Source: Gracilaria gracilis (taxonomy: Eukaryota; Rhodophyta; Florideophyceae; Gracilariales; Gracilariaceae). Taken from it: a stretch of 64,000 nucleotides of DNA. The stretch is from NCBI GenBank assembly GCA_030374805.1, contig JARGSG010000025.1, positions 310,001-374,000 of the forward strand, read 5' to 3'. The translations under genes and the position numbers were made by a program. How positions within the stretch are numbered: position 1 is the stretch's first letter; every line of letters begins with the position of its first letter. Below, in pieces: positions 57,776 through 64,000 of this stretch. The notes beneath the pieces are model-generated. The model had not been told where the DNA came from. It did no database searches and saw only the letters and a list, made by a program, of their open reading frames with translations.

Positions 57776-60700
57776 TCATTCCACGACACGGACACGCGGA
57801 GCCAACAAAAATGTGAATATCTTGTCGATAAGGAAGGCTCCGACCAAATCAAACACGAGAACACCAAAGATTTCCGTTTGAAGTTGCCTAGAAGGCCATG
57901 GCACCAACTCCATGAACTCATTCAAATCTAGAGAGACTTCGGCAGTGCAGATGATGAGAAGTCCTGCACAGGCGAAGAGTGCGTTCAGCAGTGCTTTGTT
58001 TTCCGATAGGCTCTGCATAAAAGGGCGACCCTTGTAATTTAGAACATACACCGAAAGCTGCTGGGCAATGGAGAGCAAGAAAATAACCGTGTTCGGCAGG
58101 CTTGGTGCAAAATCTTCATCCAGCGTTGGTGCGTGGTCTTCTGGAAGATAGGGGCGCACAAATCGCATGCAGGCAATCATGCATATCACATGCACCGCAA
58201 ACTGGCCCATTGTAGAGAGAAAGAGATGCGGGGTGAAAATCGAAGAAGCTGGTCTCTCTGCTGATAGTTTCTTGAGTGGTTTTGAGCGATTGATCATAAA
58301 TGAGACAACTGAAAGCACAACTCCCATTATTGTCATCTGTTTGTCTCCCAGAACCACACCTTCGAGATAAAGGACTGAAAGAGAATATGCAGATATAAGG
58401 CAGTTGAGTGCAAGGATTTGATACATCTGAAGTGTGGTGGCAAGCGTACAACGCCCTTGACGAATAATCGATGTACATGACTCTATGGTCATCCGTCGTG
58501 ACGTGAATGGAGAAGCGATCGACGCATCTCCAAGCTTCACTAACGGTGGTTGATCTTCGGAGTTTCCAAGACTTGCTGTAAGCTCATCCATTTTCTTCTG
58601 ATACAAGTCCGCTTTTGCCATCTTCGCATTAGTATTGCTCTTATCTCTCATTTCACTGTCTTCTTGAGGAACAGACGTTTTTGTATGCTTTTTTCGTTGC
58701 TTCAGATTCGAACTTCTCTGAGACTTCGAATGTGTGTTCGTCTTAATGACTTTGGATCTTGCGTCTGCGTCTGCTTGGCGCTGTGCATTTATAGGTCGAG
58801 TGACCGTCGCAGATAGTAAAGCAACACCCACATGGGCTTGCTTTAATGCCCCTACATCATTCGTCCCATCACCACACATGAGTGTCACCAATCCTTGCTC
58901 TTTTAGAGATGTCAATATAGTTTCCTTTTGCTCTGGGGCCATCCGTGCGTAAACTCTGATGTATTTCAACATAGTGGACGCCTCAGGTTCTGTTGCTAAG
59001 AGAAATCGAAGAGCCGGACCAGAGATACAAAGGTCAAAATCCTGAGACAGCTGTGGCGTTGAAACGACAGAAAACTTCTTCTTCCTTTTTCCAGAATTCG
59101 CGCTGAACCATTCCAGTGTTCCTGGATTCACTTCGCTCATATCAAGAATGAGGATACTTTTTGAACACATCCCAACCTGTGTCGCAACATGAGCAGCAGT
59201 TAGAGTGGCATCACCAGTGATCATCGTCACCATGTGGCTTGACTTCTTAAGCATACGGATCACCTTTCGGGAATCGGTTCGAAGCGGGCACTCGAAACAG
59301 ACAAAGCCGGCGAACTTTAGATTGGATTCTGCTTCTTCTCGAGGTAACTTGGTTGCCTGCGAAGCGGTCATACCTTCTTCGAGATCTTTGTACGCCAAGG
59401 CCAGAACCCGGTAACCTTCTCTTGCAAGGCGATGTGCGCTCGCTTTGTACATTTCCGGAAGCGTATCTCCCTCAAGCAGTTTACCAACTGCTTCGGGAGA
59501 ACCTTTCAGAAGGACGCGAAGCCCAGTGCGAGGTGCACTTCCACTAACATCAACAATAACACTCATTCTCTGCAGCGCTGATGCGAACCTGTATCTCTGC
59601 AAAATCTTTGCGCATGCGAGGCCTGATCCGCCTCGTTTGGGGACGCTGGCGCAACTGCGCCCGTAGACCCAATTTATAGAATCCAGAGCCGCTAGTTCAA
59701 GGGGATCTCCCACAAGTTCGTTGTCGACATGTACCAGAGAATGACAAGCGCCAAGAACAAGAGCTGCATCAATGGACGAACTCTCAACTGGCAACAGATC
59801 GTAAACATTTGATACGGTTTCTGGCGTTCTAAGCGCAGAATCATCATCGGACGGCAGGGCTACACCGGCTGCATTAATAGAGTCTGTCGTCAGCGTACCA
59901 GTTTTGTCGAAGCAACAGACATCAATCTTGCCCGCATAAGGAATTCTGTACGGTTCAGTGCAGAAGACCAAGCTCCTTGCAAGGGCGATGAGTGAGTTAT
60001 TGACGGCTATGGCAAGTTGCATTGGCAGTTCCGGGGGTACTACTGAAGTTATGATAAGAACACATCTCAGAAGCAACTTGTATCGTCCATCGTGATCCTC
60101 GGTGTATCGATGATGGAGCACGTAGGCGGAAGCAGCAATGGCAAACACGAGCATCAGCAAGATGAACATAGCGGCTTCCCATGAATTCTCGGTAACAGAT
60201 TCAGTGGAGTACAGAATTGTACGCATGAGCTTACCCTGTGATGATCCGAACCCAGTGCGCAGAACAAAGCAAACACATCCGTTGTCTGGAGACTTGGATG
60301 GGGGTGTGACGTTACTAACAGTCGCCGGGGTGTACGTGAGAATGCGGGTTCCACCGAATAGAATGTGATTCTTGTGGGCAGTATTAATTGCAAGTAGTTC
60401 ATCCATATCAGATGACGATATCGTTGATATCGGTTCTTTCATTAGTGGAACAGATTCACCAGTGAGCATGGCTTCATTAACGACAGCACTTCCCGAAAGA
60501 AGCAGCAGATCACAAGGAACTGCGTGCGATGCATCCTTTCCACGACCAATAGAAATTATATCTCCGGGAAGGAGTTCAAGTGATGATATTGTCTGCCATT
60601 TCTTTCCTCTGTAAACAAGAGTTGGCAGTGGCGGATTACGCATACCACGAAGTTCACGCAAGCTTCGTAGTCTGGCCGCAACAACTGTTGCTTCGAATAC

Positions 60701-61408
60701 AAGCATCATACCAAAAGTCATCAAGGAGTATTTCCAGTATTCATCTAAAAGCCATAGGAATATGCAGAAGACTTGAAAAATGAAGAACGGCGCTAGCAAG
60801 TTTTCTTTGTAGAGCTCTAGAAATGTTGGTGCAGGCATATCAAGCTTATTATCGCCAAAGCGAGCAAGATTGTGCAACAGTTCATCATCGGAAAGCCCAA
60901 AAGTTTTACGGGCGTATTCTGCGTAATAGCTCAATGGATGCTGGGTAGGATAATAAACTTTCTCAAACACCTTGGTTTCCGCATTGTATTCGTATGTGCG
61001 CTTCTGGAACAAGAAGTAGATTCGACCGGCTTCATCTGTTCGTAGTTGTATAAGCTGCGACTTTCCTCGATGTTTTTGAGGACATGCAAACGCGTATATG
61101 TTACCATCAGCGACTTCTTGACCATCAATATGGGTGACGGTCTGCCACGATATGAAGACCTTCGCAGAGACCGACCAGTGCTGGATCAAAAAAGAGAGAA
61201 TGTGCAGGATGACGAGCGTTGCCAGTAGCGCTAGCGTAATGAATTTGGACAACTGGTAGTAGAGAACCACAGCCAGCCAAGTGCTGTACAAAACGGCGAA
61301 TGGCGATGTATCAAGCCTAGTGATCGGGCGAGCAGGGCGGTGAAGTGAGAGACGGACAATTGAGTTGCCCGTCCATTGAATTGGTTGGGTAGTTGGTGGG
61401 CAAGACAT
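57776..61408 (-). CDS. ATP13A1: P5A-type ATPase (ATP13A1/Spf1), ER transmembrane-helix dislocase
   Basis: 1,210 residues. It removes mis-inserted transmembrane helices from the endoplasmic reticulum in yeast and animals; the same role is inferred here. P-type landmarks: TGES (316-319), VVPPELPMQ (456-464, the PPxxP variant of P5A), DKTGTLT (501-507, phosphorylated Asp501), KGSPE (635-639), TGDATLTA (731-738), and GDGTNDVGALKQAHVGVAL (846-864). Two hydrophobic hairpins near the N-terminus (38-80) and six helices at the C-terminus match the family. A Lys/Ser-rich charged insert follows GDGTND at about 880-960. It is complete and close to the usual 1,200-residue length. Confidence 0.96.
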   Translation of the reverse strand: MSCPPTTQPIQWTGNSIVRLSLHRPARPITRLDTSPFAVLYSTWLAVVLYYQLSKFITLALLATLVILHILSFLIQHWSVSAKVFISWQTVTHIDGQEVADGNIYAFACPQKHRGKSQLIQLRTDEAGRIYFLFQKRTYEYNAETKVFEKVYYPTQHPLSYYAEYARKTFGLSDDELLHNLARFGDNKLDMPAPTFLELYKENLLAPFFIFQVFCIFLWLLDEYWKYSLMTFGMMLVFEATVVAARLRSLRELRGMRNPPLPTLVYRGKKWQTISSLELLPGDIISIGRGKDASHAVPCDLLLLSGSAVVNEAMLTGESVPLMKEPISTISSSDMDELLAINTAHKNHILFGGTRILTYTPATVSNVTPPSKSPDNGCVCFVLRTGFGSSQGKLMRTILYSTESVTENSWEAAMFILLMLVFAIAASAYVLHHRYTEDHDGRYKLLLRCVLIITSVVPPELPMQLAIAVNNSLIALARSLVFCTEPYRIPYAGKIDVCCFDKTGTLTTDSINAAGVALPSDDDSALRTPETVSNVYDLLPVESSSIDAALVLGACHSLVHVDNELVGDPLELAALDSINWVYGRSCASVPKRGGSGLACAKILQRYRFASALQRMSVIVDVSGSAPRTGLRVLLKGSPEAVGKLLEGDTLPEMYKASAHRLAREGYRVLALAYKDLEEGMTASQATKLPREEAESNLKFAGFVCFECPLRTDSRKVIRMLKKSSHMVTMITGDATLTAAHVATQVGMCSKSILILDMSEVNPGTLEWFSANSGKRKKKFSVVSTPQLSQDFDLCISGPALRFLLATEPEASTMLKYIRVYARMAPEQKETILTSLKEQGLVTLMCGDGTNDVGALKQAHVGVALLSATVTRPINAQRQADADARSKVIKTNTHSKSQRSSNLKQRKKHTKTSVPQEDSEMRDKSNTNAKMAKADLYQKKMDELTASLGNSEDQPPLVKLGDASIASPFTSRRMTIESCTSIIRQGRCTLATTLQMYQILALNCLISAYSLSVLYLEGVVLGDKQMTIMGVVLSVVSFMINRSKPLKKLSAERPASSIFTPHLFLSTMGQFAVHVICMIACMRFVRPYLPEDHAPTLDEDFAPSLPNTVIFLLSIAQQLSVYVLNYKGRPFMQSLSENKALLNALFACAGLLIICTAEVSLDLNEFMELVPWPSRQLQTEIFGVLVFDLVGAFLIDKIFTFLLAPRVRVVE

Positions 61409-62011
61409 AGTTAGTGGGTCAGGTCAGATGGAACAAATGTGGCTCGGCTCTTTCTGCGAAGACATGAAGAACTCTCGACGAGCGCAAGCGGACAATGTCA
61501 GACAGCGACCGAGCAAGTGGCGAGGGGGGGGGGCGGGGTGTTCAGCCAGTTACGAAACTTTCGACACCTTGCAAAATTTGCAGCGGATCTAATAATTTGG
61601 CTCCCAAATCCGACACATTGTTGAGCTTCGCTGTTTGTGTTTCGTACAGGTATTGCTCCACTCTGTAGGAGCGCGCGCCTTCTGGTTTCTTGTTCGAACG
61701 TGGACGACCTTTGTTACATCCACTGCTCCGCAACGATACTGCGTGGAGAAGGAAGTCCTAAGCCAAGCGGGTTTGGTGTTTTACTGGTACCAATTATGTT
61801 TTTCTCTGAAACGAAGAAAGCTCATTTGGAGATTGTCCTCTAGGAAGAGAACATGGTGAACCAACTCATCGCAATATTGCTTTGAATCACGCTCACAGCT
61901 CTTATTCTTTCAGTTCAATATTCGCTCCGAGACCCGAAAGTTGCCTTCCCTTGATCGTAACAGGAACTGGAGCTGTGGAGATACTCACGTTCTCTATTTG
62001 TTTGCACCACC
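61409..62011. promoter_or_regulatory. Divergent promoter region, P5A ATPase / RPC6
   Basis: About 600 bases between two divergent starts. A G-rich run lies at 61,525-61,540. No other gene is evident. Confidence 0.45.
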
Positions 62012-62902
62012 ATGCCAGACCCAGCATTACGGGCTTTGCAGACCATGATTCTTCGAATATGTCAATCTAGCCCTGATGGTTTAACAGACGCCGAAATAGT
62101 CCAGCATCTAGATAAGAATGTCAAGCCTAAACATCGTCTCGACACATACAACGAGTTGCTTCGGAACGGAAGGTTGAAGCTTTTAAAGAAGTCCGTAGGT
62201 GAAGGGGCGCAGAAGAAGGATGTCGTCGTCTACCAATGGGTGAGCCTCAAAGATGCTGAGAAATTCCGCGGACTTGATGCTGCGGAGAGAATGGTATACG
62301 ATATGATAGAGCGCTCTGGTCAAAATGGAGTTACAAAGCGAGATATGAAGTTCAGGACAAACATTCAGAACCCTTCTGAATTAAAACAAATAGTAGAACG
62401 ACTGATTGCACGGGGACTTGTAAAGGAGATCAAATCTGTTCAGGGTACAAACAAAAAGGTATACATTGCATCTGATGTGGAACCCTCAACAGCTCACACC
62501 GGTGGTCCTTGGTACAATGACGAGCAGGAGTTCGACACAGTTTTCATCGATACTATTTATGCTCAGGTTCTTGGATACATGTTTTCGATGGAGTATGTCT
62601 CAGTTGACAGCGTCACGGAATATGTAGCAGATTTGAATATATCAAATGAAGCCCTTTCAAAGAGTGATATACAACAGTTGATGATGACTATGCTGTATGA
62701 TTCCGTTATCGAAGAGTGTAGTGGAAGAAATGATGGGGGAGAATACTTCAGAATAGTTACAAACACACCTGCTGTGAACCACCTCTCGTCTATCCCTTGC
62801 GGTTCATGTCCAGTCTTTCACGATTGCAGCCCTGACGGTGTTATTTCTCCAAAGACATGTGTATATATGAAAGAGTGGCTTCAACAGGCAGCTGACTGGT
62901 GA
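62012..62902 (+). CDS. POLR3F: RNA polymerase III subunit RPC6 (RPC34/RPC39)
   Basis: 296 residues. It stabilises the open promoter complex of RNA polymerase III. Tandem winged helices: the first with GLTDAEIVQHLDKNVKPKH, the second with LDAAERMVYDMIERSGQNGV and IQNPSELKQIVERLIARGLV. Then GGPWYNDEQEFDTVFIDTIY, a signature of the family. The C-terminus carries the Fe-S-cluster Cys set CGSCPVFHDCSPDGVISPKTC, as in human RPC39. The ATG at 62012 gives the expected length, and no intron is needed. Confidence 0.95.
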   Translation: MPDPALRALQTMILRICQSSPDGLTDAEIVQHLDKNVKPKHRLDTYNELLRNGRLKLLKKSVGEGAQKKDVVVYQWVSLKDAEKFRGLDAAERMVYDMIERSGQNGVTKRDMKFRTNIQNPSELKQIVERLIARGLVKEIKSVQGTNKKVYIASDVEPSTAHTGGPWYNDEQEFDTVFIDTIYAQVLGYMFSMEYVSVDSVTEYVADLNISNEALSKSDIQQLMMTMLYDSVIEECSGRNDGGEYFRIVTNTPAVNHLSSIPCGSCPVFHDCSPDGVISPKTCVYMKEWLQQAADW

Positions 62903-63425
62903 ACGAGATTTACATGAACACGGTTACAAGTGACTAATCTTGACGCACTGAAAACTTGTGTGAAAGTGCGTGCGTCCATGACCATGCGCGAACCATAACC
63001 AGCCCGATCTTTCGTTGTCAAACTGATATTCCGTTTGTGTTGTCGGCCGTACATGTAGTGCTTCTTGGTCGCGAAATTTGATTTCGAGGCTCTGGCAGGC
63101 GACATTTCGCTTGCCAAATTGGGTATGATGTGCTTTTGCTGCGCCTATTCTACCTTCGATATAGTCCAGTATGGAGTTCGCTCTCTGAAATCTTAGGAAT
63201 CGAAGGCACATCGAATTCCAGGAAGTTGGACTGGATATTCAGTCAGGATCTGGGATATTTAGTTTACTTGCTATGTAGATTGACCTTCTTCTCATCTTCC
63301 AGGATCGAGATTCCACCTCCAAAATAGGAACCGAGATCATGAAGTGAAAAAGAAAACTGAGAACCACTTAGACAAGAATGGTTCTGACTTGTTTTGGTTA
63401 ACCCTGGCCCCTCGTTTTCGCATGA
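62903..63425. other. Convergent 3' intergenic space
   Basis: Between the 3' ends of RPC6 and the methyltransferase gene. Two short minus-strand frames (62881-63117 and 62924-63211) have no recognisable content. Confidence 0.5.
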
Positions 63426-64000
63426 CTAAGGCTTTCGTCCGATCAGCAATGCCCACTCGTTATTCACCTCTGCCTGTTGAAGCATGACTCCTTCACGCTG
63501 ATAGCTTTCCATAACGTCGACAGCTTGTGAGCACAATACACCAGCAAGGCCGATAGACGCTCCTGGCGTCATTTGATGGACCAGTTTTGCTGCAAGGTAC
63601 TTTAGTGGTTCAGCTAAAATGTTCGCGACGATAACGTCATACTTCTTATTCTGGGGTTCGTCTCGATTTTCACAGAATGTAACTTTGTCCACCACTTGAT
63701 TTCTCTCAGCGTTTGACTTTGCTGTTTGTACTGCATTCACATCGAGGTCAACTCCAACTGCTTGGACGCCTTCGCCATATAAAACGGCTGCGATCGCCAG
63801 TACGCCACTCCCAGTTCCAAAATCCAACAATGTCATGTTTGGTTTAACAGTCCTTTGAATCCAGTCCAGACATAGTTTCGTTGTGGGATGCTCACCGGTT
63901 CCAAAAGCACATCCTGGTTCTAGTTTAAGGTTTATGAAAGAGGGATCCAGGTCATGCCATGGGAACGAGATGCGAATTCTCCCAACAATTATCGGGACAA
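63426..64000 (-). CDS. prmA: Ribosomal protein L11 methyltransferase (PrmA type), 5' end outside window
   Basis: The C-terminal 190 or so residues of a bacterial-type PrmA. From the window edge inward: LKLEPGCAFGTGEHPTTKLC (the PrmA signature ahead of the SAM site), TLLDFGTGSGVLAIAAVLYG (SAM motif I), VGVDLDVNAVQTAKSNAERN (motif II), and YDVIVANILAEPLKYLA (the NILA catalytic-type motif of PrmA, analogous to NPPY). It ends NNEWALLIGRKP, like the family 'ewv.lv.rK'. The gene is cut at 64000, so the N-terminal substrate domain and any leader cannot be seen. A plastid or mitochondrial ribosome target is likely from family logic. Confidence 0.9.
   Translation of the reverse strand, partial: VPIIVGRIRISFPWHDLDPSFINLKLEPGCAFGTGEHPTTKLCLDWIQRTVKPNMTLLDFGTGSGVLAIAAVLYGEGVQAVGVDLDVNAVQTAKSNAERNQVVDKVTFCENRDEPQNKKYDVIVANILAEPLKYLAAKLVHQMTPGASIGLAGVLCSQAVDVMESYQREGVMLQQAEVNNEWALLIGRKP

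Overview
The window is nuclear DNA of a photosynthetic eukaryote, most likely a red alga of the florideophyte (Chondrus-like) kind. This assignment is an inference from gene content. There is a thylakoid-lumen protein with a Tat-type signal, a plant-type phytochelatin synthase, an NB-ARC/WD40 protein, and an SLC4 transporter with a plastid-like leader. Most genes are intron-free; the few introns found are 80-130 bases long or about that. Genes are packed with short spacers, and a repeat-rich block sits at the left.

Layout. Bases 1-13,600 are a transposon block: a decayed two-gene PIF/Harbinger DNA transposon (about 0.7-2.9 kb), a MITE-like hairpin (3.6-3.7 kb), and a Ty1/Copia LTR fossil bounded by two 267-base repeats that are about 91% identical (4,054-13,188). 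The Copia interval carries about 3.7 kb of extra DNA between pol and the right repeat, including an antisense 310-codon frame of unknown origin. From 13.6 to 31.8 kb lies a housekeeping cluster: sterol C4-methyl oxidase, SR-protein kinase, mitochondrial ribosomal protein mS23, ISD11/LYRM4, phytochelatin synthase (two exons), a PsbQ-like lumen protein, RanGAP, an armadillo-repeat protein, tRNA-Leu(AAG), a small coiled-coil protein, an RNF10-like RING protein, U2AF35 with an unusual Arg-Asp-repeat tail, and an SLC4-type anion transporter.

From 32.9 to 43.3 kb lies the most unusual locus. Two nearly identical genes encode a DEP domain fused to a class-I flavin disulfide oxidoreductase. They flank, on the same strand, a 1,382-residue NLR-like protein (N-terminal helical domain, NB-ARC, about a dozen WD40 repeats). 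The duplicates show a sharp boundary between a tract about 99% identical and a clearly diverged 5' part, which fits gene conversion. Only one copy keeps an in-frame N-terminal leader. A 123-base near-perfect palindrome and a 34-base tandem repeat lie just upstream of the other copy.

From 44 to 64 kb come an exostosin-type glycosyltransferase, an acylation-motif protein fusing an ApbE flavin transferase to a flavin-reductase-like domain, two lineage-specific proteins, a MYCBP homologue split over three exons, a DHRS12-like SDR, a polyprenal-reductase (SRD5A3) homologue with one intron, a P5A ATPase, RNA polymerase III subunit RPC6, and a PrmA-type methyltransferase cut by the window edge.

Links between genes are mostly thematic. 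SRPK and U2AF35 both serve splicing; ISD11 and mS23 are both mitochondrial; P5A ATPase, SRD5A3 and the exostosin enzyme act in the secretory pathway. All assignments come from reading motifs by eye; no database search was run.
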